NCBI GenBank assembly: GCA_903909435.1
Contig: CAIVVT010000182.1
Coordinates: 1 to 53,931 of the forward strand
Length of the DNA stretch: 53,931 bases
Direction: 5' to 3'
From: an uncultured Acidobacteriia bacterium
GTDB lineage: Bacteria > Acidobacteriota > Terriglobia > Bryobacterales > Bryobacteraceae
The position numbers were made by a program, and so were the translations under genes. Position 1 is the first letter of the stretch. Every line of letters begins with the position of its first letter. Of the stretch, positions 34,090 through 44,500 are shown one piece after another. The notes beneath the pieces are model-generated. The model made no database searches and was not told the DNA's origin. It saw only the letters and a program-made list of their open reading frames with translations.

Positions 34090-37089
34090 CTAACGACGCG
34101 GCCGCGTGACCGGCGGGTTCGGGCGGCAGCACCCCGGATGGCGCAGCGGCGCGCTGGAAGTGATGACCAGACTGTGGAACCAACCTGCGGCGATCGCTGA
34201 GACGTTGGAGAGGTTGGCTGGCGCAGTTGCCTCGCCATACAGGTTCTGGCCCCAGGCGACAACGGTCCCATCGCCTTTCAACGCCAGGCTATGCTGCTGG
34301 CTGGCGGCAATCGCGACAACGTTCAGCAATCCTGCTGGAGCAAACGTCTGCCCGCCCATGTCGTAGCCCCAGGAAACGACTGTTCCGTTGCCCTTGAGCG
34401 CGAGGCAATGCAAGTCCCCCAAGGCGATGGCCACAACGCCGGATAGGTCCGCAGGCACGTCCGTCTGGCCGTAATTGTCGGCGCCCCACCCAATCACTGT
34501 TCCATCGTCCCTTAACGCGAGGGCAGAGTCTCCATTTGTAGCGATGGCGACGACATTGGACAAGCTCGCCGGGACGGCGAGTTGGTTGTTGTCGCTTCGG
34601 CCCCAACCGACCACCGTTCCGTCGCTCTTCAGCGCGAGGCTGTAACTGCCCCCCGCCGCGATTGCGACTACATTCGAGAGACCCACGGGCACTCTAGTCC
34701 GGTCCAGACTGTCGGCACCCCAGGCCACTATCGTCCCATCGCCCTTCAAAGCAAGACTGAAGACGTCGCCTGCCGCAACTGCGATCACTTTCGAGAGGCC
34801 GTCAGGAACGCTCGCTTGTCCGTACGTGTTGTCGCCCCAGGCGACTATTGTTCCATCGCTCTTTAAGGCCAGACTATGGGCGGCGCCGCCGGCGACAGCC
34901 ACCGCTTCCGACAGGCTGGACGGCACGCTCGATTGTCCCGAGTCGCTCTTGCCCCAGGCGACCGGGGATCCGGTGGCCGCGACGGTGGTGCTGTCACTGG
35001 CCCAGTTGTTATAGGGGTTCGAGTCGCCGCCACCGCTGAGTGTAGCCTGGTTCGTCAAACTGGCCGGCGCATCCGCGGCAACCTTTACAAGGACTTCGAT
35101 GCCGGGGTAGGTGGTGCCGCCGGCCAGAGAGTCCGGACGGGTGCAGCTAGTCCCGGCGCACTTCCATCCCACGCCGCTCATCGAAGTGACGGTCAGATCA
35201 GCAGGCGGGTTCTCCGTGACCGTGACCACGCCGTCGCTGAGCGCTCCACCGGGCAGGTTGCTCACCCTCAGCCAGTACACCGCATTGGTTTGTCCCTGCA
35301 GGAAATTACCCGCGTGCTGCGACGTGAGCTTCAGGTCGGTCGGAATGGCAGGGACGAAGTTCGCCGTGACCGTCTGGAGACTCCCGACCGCGAGGTTCTG
35401 CGGATTCTGCAGGCCAAACAAAGCTCCGCTATAACCCGCGAACGCGTAGCCCGGGGCGGGAGTGGCGACCACCTGCAGCGTGTCGGGGAAGTCGTAGAAC
35501 CCGGTTACGGGCGAAATTGTGCCTGCGCCCGGAGGGTTTACCATCGCCGTGATCAGGTATTGCAGCTTGAAACTGGCAGTGAATGTGGTGGGTACGGTGG
35601 GAGTTACCGTGTGCGTCAGAGGTCCATGGTCGCTCCAGCCCGTGAACAGGTACCGCGCGGTGCTTCCGGTGGTCTGTGGCGAGGTCGTGCCGATGCTGTG
35701 GAACGTGCCAGGCTGCCAGCTCAACACGACCGGCTGCTGGACGTAGGAATTGCCGTCAACCGTCAGGTTGACCACGTCGTTCAGGCCGGATGTGGCGATG
35801 GTGACTTGTATGTTCGTGGGCTCTGTGTTCAGGATCGCGAGACTATGCGCCCCTCCCCCGGAGACGGCGACTACGCCGCCGAGTCCCTGGGGCAGCGTGG
35901 TCTGACCCGCGCTACCGTCGCCCCAGGCTGCGACCGTGCCATCCACCCTCAACGCGAGGCAATGGAAGTTGCCGGCGGCAATCGCGACGGCGGACAAGCC
36001 ATCCGGCACTCCCGTCTGCCCGGCGGTATCGTCGCCCCAGGCTGCGACCGTTCCATCGCTTTTCAGCGCCAGACTGACAAACATGCCTCCTGCGATCGCA
36101 GTCACGCCTGAGAGACTCCTGGGCACATTCGTCGCGTGGGTCCAATTTGCGCCCCAGGCAACCACCGTGCCGTCGGCCTTCAAAGCCAGGCTATGGTAGA
36201 AGCCAGCCGCAACGGAGACGACATTCGAAAGTCCTGCCGGCCCATAGGTCTCGCCGTCGGAGTTGAAGCCCCAGGCCACGACGGTTCCATCGCTTTTCAG
36301 CGCGATGCTATGGGACCAACCGGCCGCAATCGCGATGACATGCGACAGGCCTGCCGGTACGGCGGTTGCGCCGTTGCTGTTGTCGCCCCACGCCACCACG
36401 GTGCCGTCGCTCATGAGCGCCAGACTTTGGACACCGCCCGCCGCGATTGCCACGACCTTAGAAAGGCCGGCCGGGACTTTGGCCTGGCCTAAGGAGTTAC
36501 TGCCCCAAGCCACGACGGCGCCGTTGCTTCTCAGCGCCAGGCTGTGCCTCCCGCCTGCCGCAATTGAGACGACATCAGACAATTCCGATGGTGCACTCGC
36601 CTGACCCGCGTCGTTCGCGCCCCACCCCAGCGGGTAGCCATTCGAGGTCACAGTGGTAGGATCGTTCGCTATATTGTTGTCCGAGTGCGTGTCAATGGCG
36701 GCGGAAACTGTGGCCTGATTCGTGAGACTCGTACCGGCGCTCTGCGCAACGCTGGCGATGGCCATGATCGCGGGATACGATGAGCCTGCCGCCAGAGCGT
36801 CGCTGCGGCCGCACGAGTTCACCGTGCAGGTCCATCCGTCTCCCAACATGGATGTGATGCTCAGCCCGGCGGGCGCGTTCTCCGCGACGGAAACGAGGCC
36901 CGACGTCGGCGCGGAGCCCACATTCTTCACTCGCAGGATATAGACAGCGTTGGTCTGGCCCAGTTGAAAGAAGCCAGTGTGCGTGGAGGTGATGGTCAGG
37001 TCCTGGCCGCTGGCCAGTGTCGAGAATCCGAGCAGACTCAAAACTCCCAGGGCAACCCAAGTAGATGTCGCAACGAGACAATACCGCAT
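34090..37089 (-). CDS. Secreted RCC1 propeller protein with duplicated DUF11-RCC1 modules
   Basis: 999 residues from the ATG at 37089, which has GGAGGCGGAAGG just upstream. After a signal peptide (ending LASGQ) come a DUF11-like domain (QTNAVYILRVKN, ENAPAGLSITSM, SLTNQATVS), seven RCC1-type repeats, a beta linker of InlB B-repeat character (YLFTGWSDHG, LQYLITAMVNPPGAGTISP), a second DUF11-like domain and seven more repeats. Each repeat is about 39 residues with the pattern VVAIAAG-x3-SLALKSDGTVVAWG. Two complete seven-bladed propellers are the natural reading. The chain ends with a short basic tail. The role is probably surface adhesion or binding. The protein arose by duplicating a whole half. 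Confidence 0.88.
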   Translation of the reverse strand: MRYCLVATSTWVALGVLSLLGFSTLASGQDLTITSTHTGFFQLGQTNAVYILRVKNVGSAPTSGLVSVAENAPAGLSITSMLGDGWTCTVNSCGRSDALAAGSSYPAIMAIASVAQSAGTSLTNQATVSAAIDTHSDNNIANDPTTVTSNGYPLGWGANDAGQASAPSELSDVVSIAAGGRHSLALRSNGAVVAWGSNSLGQAKVPAGLSKVVAIAAGGVQSLALMSDGTVVAWGDNSNGATAVPAGLSHVIAIAAGWSHSIALKSDGTVVAWGFNSDGETYGPAGLSNVVSVAAGFYHSLALKADGTVVAWGANWTHATNVPRSLSGVTAIAGGMFVSLALKSDGTVAAWGDDTAGQTGVPDGLSAVAIAAGNFHCLALRVDGTVAAWGDGSAGQTTLPQGLGGVVAVSGGGAHSLAILNTEPTNIQVTIATSGLNDVVNLTVDGNSYVQQPVVLSWQPGTFHSIGTTSPQTTGSTARYLFTGWSDHGPLTHTVTPTVPTTFTASFKLQYLITAMVNPPGAGTISPVTGFYDFPDTLQVVATPAPGYAFAGYSGALFGLQNPQNLAVGSLQTVTANFVPAIPTDLKLTSQHAGNFLQGQTNAVYWLRVSNLPGGALSDGVVTVTENPPADLTVTSMSGVGWKCAGTSCTRPDSLAGGTTYPGIEVLVKVAADAPASLTNQATLSGGGDSNPYNNWASDSTTVAATGSPVAWGKSDSGQSSVPSSLSEAVAVAGGAAHSLALKSDGTIVAWGDNTYGQASVPDGLSKVIAVAAGDVFSLALKGDGTIVAWGADSLDRTRVPVGLSNVVAIAAGGSYSLALKSDGTVVGWGRSDNNQLAVPASLSNVVAIATNGDSALALRDDGTVIGWGADNYGQTDVPADLSGVVAIALGDLHCLALKGNGTVVSWGYDMGGQTFAPAGLLNVVAIAASQQHSLALKGDGTVVAWGQNLYGEATAPANLSNVSAIAAGWFHSLVITSSAPLRHPGCCRPNPPVTRPRR
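34155..34971 (-). repeat. RCC1 repeat array B (7 units of about 117 bp)
   Basis: Seven tandem coding repeats of about 39 codons, each including the pattern S-L-A-L-K-x-D-G-T-V-V-x-W-G. Units are diverged from each other but near constant in length. They encode the C-terminal propeller of the protein at 34090-37089. Confidence 0.8.
35825..36642 (-). repeat. RCC1 repeat array A (7 units of about 117 bp)
   Basis: Seven tandem coding repeats matching array B in unit length and number. Unit 6 is one residue shorter (LSAVAIAAG). They encode the N-terminal propeller of the same protein. Confidence 0.8.
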
Positions 37090-37377
37090 GATCCTTCCGC
37101 CTCCAGCCAACCTCAAAGTACGCGGGGATCCTGACTACCCAACAAGCTCACCCGATCGACGCGTGGCGCTACGCGCTTCCGCGAGACCTGGAGTGGCCTG
37201 TAGAGTGAACCGCTCGCCTGATGAATCTTCCTCCAGCGATGGCCCAGAACCCTTCACGCCGTAATCCCAGTGTTAAGAACATGCTACCGCGCCGAGCGAC
37301 GCCGCTTTGGCCGCCCATTGGCGGAGGCCACCAGAACACAACTCCGTTGATCGGAATTGGATGCCCGGCCGGCGCTC

Positions 37378-38544
37378 TCAGGTTCGATAACTGGCGTTGA
37401 TGGTGATGTACTCGTGCGTTAGATCACAGGTCCAGAACGTGGCTGTGCCCGGGCCTTTTTCACCCAATTGCAGCAGGATGGCGCACTCGGGTTCGTCGAG
37501 TCTCTTCGACAATGCGGCCTCGTCATATTCGGCGGCTAGGCCCCTGCGGCAGACGCGCACGCCCTGCAGACAGACGTCGGTCCTGGTGGGATCGAATTCG
37601 ACGCCGGCGTAGCCTGCGGCGCAGAGGATGCGGCCCCAGTTGGGATCGGAGCCAGCGATGGCGGTCTTAGTCAGGTTAGAGTTTGCGATGGCGCGCCCGA
37701 TCTGCGCGGCTTCGTTTTCATTGCGCGCGCCCTCGACGCGGATCTCGATCAACTTCTTTGCGCCCTCCCCGTCGCGGGCGATCTGCTTCGCAAGCGACCG
37801 GCAGACTTCGTTCAGCGCGGCCTGGAACTGCGCCCGGTTTTTCGAACCGATGTTCACCTCCGACGCACCATTCGCCAGCACCAGCAGCGTGTCGTTGGTG
37901 CTCATGTCTCCGTCTACGGTCAGGCGGTTGTAGCTCGACCCGACGGCTTCGCGCAGCGCCTCGGCGAGATCGGCTTCGGGGATTCCGGCGTCGGTCATTA
38001 CGTAGGCCAGCGTGGTGGCCATGTTGGGGCTGATCATGCCGGAACCTTTGGTCATGCCGGCGATGCGGAATCCGCCTGCCTCGGAAGCGGCGATCTTGCG
38101 GACAGTGTCGGTGGTAAGAATGGCGTCTGCGGCGTCGGTGAAGCGCTCTGGAGAGAGGCCATCGATCAGGGCCGGCAGAGCGTTGATGATCAGTGCGGGA
38201 TCGAGTTCGACGCCTATGACGCCGGTCGAGGACGGCAGCACGTGCGTGGCAGGAACGCCCAGAAGGTGCGCCGCGGCCCGGCTTGTGGCCAGCGCTACTG
38301 CGGCGCCGGTACGGGTCGCACAGTTGGCGTTGCCGGCGTTCACCAGGATGGCGCGTGCGCGGCCTCCGGTGGCGTCGAGGTTCTTGCGGCCGAGCACGAC
38401 GGGCGCTGCCTTGACGCGATTGGTGGTGTATACCGCCGCGGCGGTGGCGTTGGTGTCGGATACGATCAGGGCCAAATCCGGCTTCTGCACTTTGCGAATG
38501 CCCGCGTACAAGGCGGAGTACCGAAATCCTTCAGGCAAGTTCAC
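37378..38544 (-). CDS. argJ: Bifunctional ornithine/glutamate N-acetyltransferase
   Basis: A 388-residue Ntn-type enzyme that transfers acetyl from acetylornithine to glutamate, giving the cyclic arginine pathway. The self-cleavage site is K166-G-S-G-M...N-M-A176-T177; T177 becomes the catalytic N-terminal Thr. The residue after T177-T178 is L rather than the common M-L pair, a mild variant. The C-terminus is canonical (DLTHEYITINASYRT). GTG start at 38544, with GGGGAG nine bases upstream. It is the last gene of aroC-def-fmt-argJ, 157 bp after fmt. argB, argC and argD are not in this window. Confidence 0.95.
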   Translation of the reverse strand: MNLPEGFRYSALYAGIRKVQKPDLALIVSDTNATAAAVYTTNRVKAAPVVLGRKNLDATGGRARAILVNAGNANCATRTGAAVALATSRAAAHLLGVPATHVLPSSTGVIGVELDPALIINALPALIDGLSPERFTDAADAILTTDTVRKIAASEAGGFRIAGMTKGSGMISPNMATTLAYVMTDAGIPEADLAEALREAVGSSYNRLTVDGDMSTNDTLLVLANGASEVNIGSKNRAQFQAALNEVCRSLAKQIARDGEGAKKLIEIRVEGARNENEAAQIGRAIANSNLTKTAIAGSDPNWGRILCAAGYAGVEFDPTRTDVCLQGVRVCRRGLAAEYDEAALSKRLDEPECAILLQLGEKGPGTATFWTCDLTHEYITINASYRT

Positions 38545-38701
38545 GTCGATGTTCTCCCCGTCAAATCGAAGACAAGCGGCCGGTCCGGCGGGCGCGGGAT
38601 TGGTAGTGATGCGGCAACATCAACGAATCACCCGGACATCGGCAGGAGTGTCGATGCCGAGCGCCAAAGCGTCCGCCACAATGCCGCACCGCCCAGTCTC
38701 G

Positions 38702-39642
38702 TTATCCCAGCATATCGTCGCCGGAGAGCCGCGTGCCGTTCATGAAGGCTGCCGCACCGACGCGATTGCGCCCTTCCAATTGCACTTCCAGGAGTTCCAG
38801 GACACCGCCGCCCGTTCCCGCCAGCAGACGTTTGCCGATGGCGTGCAGCAGCCCGGGCGGCAGGGACTCCCCCACCATCCACTCGCTGGAGGGCACGGGA
38901 CGGCATTTCCAAACATTGAATCGCTGGCGCCGAAACGACGTCCAGGCACCCGGCCAGGGCAGAAAGCCGCGGGAGCGGTTGTAGATCTCGCGAGCCGAGC
39001 CATGCCAGTCGATCAACCCGTCTTCCTTGCGCAGAATCCTGGCCAGCGTCGCTTGGGCATCGACTTGAGGTACGCGCGGGCAAGTGCCTTTGCCGAGCAA
39101 GTCCAGCGTCTCGATCAGCAATTTAGCGCCGGTCACCGCGAGGCGCGCGTTTAGCTCCAGCGAATTCTCGTCCGCGCCGATCGATGTCTGGCTCTGCAGC
39201 AGGACGTCGCCCGTGTCCAACCCGGCGTTGATCATCATGGTGGTCACGCCTGTGGTCGTGTCTCCCGTGGCGATTGACCATTGAATGGGCGCGGCGCCCC
39301 GCCAGCGTGGCAGCAGCGAAGCGTGTACGTTGACGATGCCCAGGGGTGGCAGATCGATGATGGACTGCGGGACGATTTGGCCGTAGCCCACGATTACCAT
39401 GGCGGCGGCTCCGGCACTCGCCAGCTCGGCGACAACTTCGGGATGGCGGACGCGCTCCGGCTGGCAGATCCGCAGACCAAGGCGCAGTGCAGCCTCCTTG
39501 ACGGGAGAGAGCGCGAGTTCCTGGCCGCGGCCCTTCGGACGATCAGGTTGGTGTAGACGGCGGCCACTTCGTGACCGGCCATGACCAGGGCTTCCAGCGT
39601 GGGGACAGCGAAGCGCGGAGTGCCGAGAAATACGACCTTCAT
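38702..39642 (-). pseudogene. fmt: Methionyl-tRNA formyltransferase, interrupted by a frameshift
   Basis: Fmt formylates initiator Met-tRNA. The first 31 codons from ATG 39642 ([19 protein letters not shown]...AAVYT) are normal. The reading frame then breaks near 39550, and the correct continuation [10 protein letters not shown] and onward is in the next frame, running to the stop at 38702. One missing C (ACC CAA read as ACCAA) explains it. Joined, the protein is about 314 residues, the usual length. It has the catalytic N-V-H-A-S-L-L-P-R-W-R-G-A-A-P-I-Q, the tRNA-binding C-terminal domain and an intact end. Either a sequencing error or a genuine recent lesion. Lies 13 bp after def. Confidence 0.88.
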
Positions 39643-39655
39643 TTACACACGAAGG

Positions 39656-40186
39656 TTACCACTCGTTGGCTTTGGAGAGTTTTCGAATCTTCCGGCGGAT
39701 CAGGTCGCGCTTCAACATGCTGACGTGACTGAGGAACAGGACGCCGTCCAGATGGTCGATTTCGTGCTGAATGGCCCGTGCCAGCAGTTCCTCGGCGTCG
39801 AGTTCAAACAACTCGCCCTCGACGTTTTGGGCGCGGACCCGAACCTTCATGGCGCGCGAAACGTCCTCGCGGAAGCCGGGGATCGAGAGGCATCCCTCTT
39901 CGCCGACCTGTTTGCCTTGCTTGTTCAGGAACTCGGGGTTGATCAGCACGAGGCGGGCCGAGGGATCCTCGCCGGACGAAGCGTCGATGACCGCGAGTCG
40001 CTGCGAGACGGCGACTTGCGGCGCGGCGAGACCCAGTCCCTTGGCCGCGTACATCGTCTCGAACATGTTGTCCACCAGTTCGCGCAGTTCGCTCGTACCG
40101 AATTCGGTAACGGGTTGGGCCGGCGTTTCCAGGACGGGGTCGCCGTATTTGACGATCTTGTAAATGGTTGCCGTTTTGGTGCCCAC
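39656..40186 (-). CDS. def: Peptide deformylase
   Basis: A 176-residue metalloenzyme that removes the N-formyl group from nascent proteins. The three motifs are intact: G-L-G-L-A-A-P-Q (50-57), E-E-G-C99-L-S (96-101), and Q140-H141-E142-I-D-H145 with C99, H141 and H145 as metal ligands and E142 as catalytic acid. GTG start at 40186 directly abuts the aroC stop, with AAAGGA inside the aroC end as ribosome site, so translation is coupled. fmt follows, the standard partner. Confidence 0.95.
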   Translation of the reverse strand: MGTKTATIYKIVKYGDPVLETPAQPVTEFGTSELRELVDNMFETMYAAKGLGLAAPQVAVSQRLAVIDASSGEDPSARLVLINPEFLNKQGKQVGEEGCLSIPGFREDVSRAMKVRVRAQNVEGELFELDAEELLARAIQHEIDHLDGVLFLSHVSMLKRDLIRRKIRKLSKANEW

Positions 40187-41359
40187 TCAGTATTCCTTTA
40201 CCTGTTGGATGTAGCCATCAAAGTTTCGTCGCGACTCTCTCAGGCTATCCCCTCCAAATTTATCAAGAAAGACTTGCGCCAGCACGAGCGCCACCATGGC
40301 TTCGCCGATGACGCCGGCCGCGGGCAGCACGCAGACGTCGCTGCGCTCGTACGCCCCCAGCGCCGCCTCCTTGGTCTGCATGTCCACGCTTTCCAAGGGC
40401 TTGCGGAGGGTCGAGATGGGTTTAATCAGGCCTCGCACCACGATATCCTGGCCGTTCGAGATGCCGCCCTCGATGCCGCCAGCCTTGTTTGAGCCGCGCG
40501 TGAACTCACGGTTTTCGCGGCTGTAGCCGATGGTGTCCTGCACTTTGGAGCCGAAGTAGGCTGCGGCCTCGTCGGCATTGCCGATGAAAACGCCCTTGAC
40601 TGCCTGCATCGACATGATCGCGTGCGCTAGTTTTCCGTCCAGGCGGGTGTCCCAGGCGATGTGCGATCCCAGGCCGACGGGCACGCCGTGCGCCCGCACC
40701 TCGAAAATGCCGCCCACTGTGTCCCCCGTGCGGTAGGCTTCGTCCACCACGGCCTTCATGCGCGCTTCCGCTTCGCCGTCGACGCAGCCCAGTAGCACGG
40801 GTTCTCTATGCGAGAGTTCCTCGATCTCGGCCCATTCCACTTCGCGCTCCAGTGCGGCGGAGCCGGCCTGGACGACGTGGCTCAAAACCTCGACGCCGAA
40901 CTGGCGCAGAAACTGCTTCGCCAGCGCGCCGGCAGCGACTCTGGCTGTGGTTTCGCGGGCGCTCGCGCGCTCCAGGATATAGCGGGCTTCGGGGAAGTCG
41001 TACTTGATGGCTCCGGCGAGATCGGCGTGGCCGGGGCGGGGACGAGTCAGCGGCTTCTTTTTCGCTTCGCTGTCGGCGGCGGCTTCCACGGGCAGGACCT
41101 CGGTCCAGTTCTTCCAGTCGTGGTTGCGAATGATCATCGCCACGGGGGAGCCGATGGTCTGGGAATGCCTGACGCCGGAGACGATCTCAACCTGATCGGT
41201 CTCGATCTTCATGCGCCCGCCGCGGCCGAAGCCCTGCTGGCGGCGCCAAAGTTCCCGGTTCGCTTCCGTAACGGAGATGGGAACACCTGAGGGCAAACCC
41301 GTCAGGGTTGCGACGAGACACTCGCCGTGGGACTCGCCGGCAGTTTCAAATCTTAACAT
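40187..41359 (-). CDS. aroC: Chorismate synthase
   Basis: A 390-residue enzyme making chorismate from EPSP, the last shikimate step, with reduced FMN. Hallmarks are M-L-R-F-E-T-A-G-E-S-H-G at the start, RQQGFGRGGRM, RPRPGHADLAGA, ERASARETTARVAAGA, and GGIEGGISNGQDI in the C-terminal half. Length is typical. No Shine-Dalgarno is seen before the ATG at 41359. It heads the minus-strand cluster aroC-def-fmt-argJ, with no gap to def. Confidence 0.96.
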   Translation of the reverse strand: MLRFETAGESHGECLVATLTGLPSGVPISVTEANRELWRRQQGFGRGGRMKIETDQVEIVSGVRHSQTIGSPVAMIIRNHDWKNWTEVLPVEAAADSEAKKKPLTRPRPGHADLAGAIKYDFPEARYILERASARETTARVAAGALAKQFLRQFGVEVLSHVVQAGSAALEREVEWAEIEELSHREPVLLGCVDGEAEARMKAVVDEAYRTGDTVGGIFEVRAHGVPVGLGSHIAWDTRLDGKLAHAIMSMQAVKGVFIGNADEAAAYFGSKVQDTIGYSRENREFTRGSNKAGGIEGGISNGQDIVVRGLIKPISTLRKPLESVDMQTKEAALGAYERSDVCVLPAAGVIGEAMVALVLAQVFLDKFGGDSLRESRRNFDGYIQQVKEY

Positions 41360-41444
41360 CGAGGATTACTTTCTATCCTACGGGAGCGGTCTAAAACCAG
41401 CAACTTACGCCGCGTGGGCTGGACCGCTACCCCATTCAAGGCAA

Positions 41445-41473
41445 AAGCGCCCCGGTACTTGGCCGGGGCGCTT
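41445..41473 (-). terminator. Intrinsic terminator of the TonB receptor gene at 41501
   Basis: The arms AAGCGCCCCGG and CCGGGGCGCTT (11 bp, perfect) have a seven-base loop. On the minus strand the stem runs directly into TTTTGCCTTG. It begins 28 bp after the receptor stop and separates it from aroC. Confidence 0.82.
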
Positions 41474-41500
41474 GCATGGACTGGTGATGTCTGACGTTGC

Positions 41501-44500
41501 TCAGAACTCGAAACGGGCAGTGATTTGGAGCTGCCGCGGACCGTATAGCCCGTTGGACGAGCCCGTCGGTGCGAGGAAGCTGGCGTTCGGGACGAGGCAG
41601 CCGTTGGTGTGGCCGGCGCAGGCTCCCGATCCGGCGTTGGTGAAGTTGTACTGCGTGGTGTTCAACGACACGATGTTGGTGTGATTGAACAGGTTGAAGG
41701 CCTCGCCCGCCAGCCGTAGCTGTGCCTTCTCAGTCAACTTGAACGCGCGCGAGAGCCGCACGTCCACGTTGTAGAAGTTGGGCAGGTTGTAAGAATTACG
41801 GGCGATCCAGTTCGGCCGGCCGCCGATGTTGCCGCCGGAGTTGCTGACCACCCCGCCGGTGAGGCCGCCGTCGGGGCCGCCAGAGGGATAGCCGCTGATG
41901 GAGCCGGTGATGGGCTGGCCCGTCGTCATGGTCACGATAGAAGACAGTGCAAAGCCGTTCAGCAACAGGTCTCCAGCCTTGCTGCCGGTCTTGAGCGTGG
42001 GCATCCAAACGAAGCTGCCGGTGAAGCGGTGGCGCTGGTCGAGGTCCGAGGGGCCGTATTCCAGCTTGCGGTGCATGGGGTCCACCGGAGAGTCGGTGCC
42101 GTAGAAAGTGCCGTATTGTCCGGGCACCTGACCGCCGTCGGTGGCCTTGCTGAGGGTGTAGTTGAATAGGAATTCGACGCCGCGGCGCATGGGGCGCTTC
42201 CAACTCAGCACCATGGAGTTGTACCAGGAATTCACGTCCGAGTAGCCGACCAGGATCACGCCGGTCGGGTCGATGCGGCTGGTATAGAACGGATAGCTCA
42301 CCGTCTGCGCGGTCGAACCTGAGGCCAGCACATCGTAGTTTTTGGTCGCCGTGGAGGGGCTCAGGTTGGCGTCGATGAAGGCTGGCAGGTGCAGTCCGCG
42401 GCTGAACACGTACTCGGCCGTGAGGCTGGTTCCCAGAGGCATCTGACGCTCGAAGGTCACCTGGCCCTCGTGTACGAACGGGTTCTGGAAATCAGGCACC
42501 AGGCCGTGGGTCAACTGAGTCGCAGCGGGAGGAGCAAATGTGGTGACCGTGGGCGTCAACGCACCGGCGAAGGGCGCCGTCAGCGTGGGACCGGGGGCGG
42601 GGAAGATCACGTTGGGGAAGGTCAGCGTCGGGCAGGTCTTGGTGGTGCAGTTAAACGTCTGCTGGTAGACGCCGTTCTCGACCCGGATCGCGTAGTAAGT
42701 GCTGTTCTGGGTCTTGGCGTAGAACATGCCGTAGGACGCGCGCAGCACAGTGTCTTTGGCCAGGTTCCAGGCCAGCCCGAGGCGCGGCGCGAAGTTGGCA
42801 TGCTGGATGTTGATGGTCTTGGAGTAGTAGTCAGTCAGGTTGGTGGCCGTGTTCGGCTTGGTCGGCTGCGGCACGAGCTGGATGTCGTAGCGCACGCCGA
42901 GGTTCAGCGTGAGCTTGGGGGTGGCCTTCCAGCTATCCTCTGCGAATCCGGCGAAATCGTTGTTGTAGAAGTCGTCCTTGCCGACTCCGGTGACCGGGTC
43001 GGTAACCTGGGCGAAGGTGTTCCAATGCCGGCCGGTCAAGCCGTCGCCGATGTTGGTCCCGGTGACGTCCCTGATCCAGTTGGCGAATGCCGAACCACCC
43101 GAGTAGCCGTATAGTCCACCGCCCTGATAAAGATTGATGAGAAGTTCGTGGATGAAATTCAGGTCGAAACCCGCCTTCATAGCGTGGCGCCCGTGGATGA
43201 ACGAGAAAGTATCGGAGATCTGGTAACGGTGTTCATCGGGGAAGGCCGGCCGGGGCAGCGCGTTGGGCATGCCGTAGCTCATCACGTTCGAGATCGAGAC
43301 ACTGGGCGCGGATGCGTTCGCGCCGGTCACTTCGAGGTCGCGTCCCCACTGGAAGCGCAGGTTGTTGACCATCGAACTCGACAGCGTTGAATCCCAGTTG
43401 GCGACGAAGATCCGTTCCTGGGTCCGGTTCGTTCCGTTGGTGGTCACCGAGCTGTTGTTGTAGCTGGTGTTCGGGCTGTAAGCGTTCGGGGCGTGATAGT
43501 CCATGAAATCGAACGAGGTCGAGACATGATTGCTGGCGTTGAGCTGGTAATCGAGGCGCGTAAAGCCGATGTCCTGGTTGGTGGCACGCGGGAAACTGCC
43601 GGTCAGGCCGCTCAGATAGCTGTTTGCGGCCGAACAAAGCGCTGCCGAAATCCCCGTCGGGCAGATCTGCGGGAACACCGCGCTGCTGGTGTAGGTAACC
43701 GGATTTACTTTGCGCGAACCGTCGTAAGTGGCATAGAAGAAGAGTTTGTCCTTGATGATCGGCCCACTCAGGCTGCCGCCGAACTGGTTCCATTGGTGAA
43801 TCGGCTGGACGTAAATCTTCTGCGATTTCGGGAATGAATCCAGTGCGTTGAAGTCGGCGTTGCGCAGATACTCGAACACGTCGCCGTGCAAGCCGTTGGT
43901 GCCCGACTTGGTAACCGCGTTGACAACGCCGCCGGCGGCTTGGCCGAGTTCGGCAGAGTAGTTCGATGCGCTGACCTGGTACTCGCGAATTGAGTCCAGG
44001 CTGTAGACGTAAGCGCCGCTCGAGGCGCGTCCGCGAGACTCGGAGAAGAATGCCTGGTTGTTATTCGCGCCGTCGACGGAGTTCTGGTTGTACAGACCCG
44101 AGATGCCGCGATACGAGACGAGTCCGCTGCCGCCGTCCGGGGTGACGTTGGGAGTGAGCAGCACGAAGTTGTCCCAGCGCCGGCCGGCGATGGGGAGGTT
44201 GGAAACCAGTCCCTCGCTCACCACCTGGGAGGCGTCGGTCTTTTCGACGTCCACAACCGAGTTCGCACCGGTAACGGTAATGGTCTGCTCGGTGGCCCGA
44301 ATCGCCAGGTCGAAATCGATGCTCATCGTTTGGCCGACTTGCAACACCAGGTCTGTGCGATTGACGCTACTTAGGCCGGTCTTCGACACCCGCACCTCAT
44401 ACCGGCCAGGCTGCAGAAACGTCGCAACATAGATCCCAGCGTCGCTGGTTTCCGTCTTGCGCTCGATCCCTGTATCGGTATTGCGCAGCGCGACCGTCGC

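Noticed and set aside
34876-36111. Plus-strand ORF of 411 residues across the RCC1 repeats
   Set aside because: Antisense to the RCC1 repeats; its repeated appearance only mirrors the coding repeats.
38012-39154. Plus-strand ORF of 380 residues
   Set aside because: Antisense to argJ and fmt, whose family signatures are unambiguous.
39581-40492. Plus-strand ORF of 303 residues
   Set aside because: Antisense to def and the end of aroC, with no protein character.
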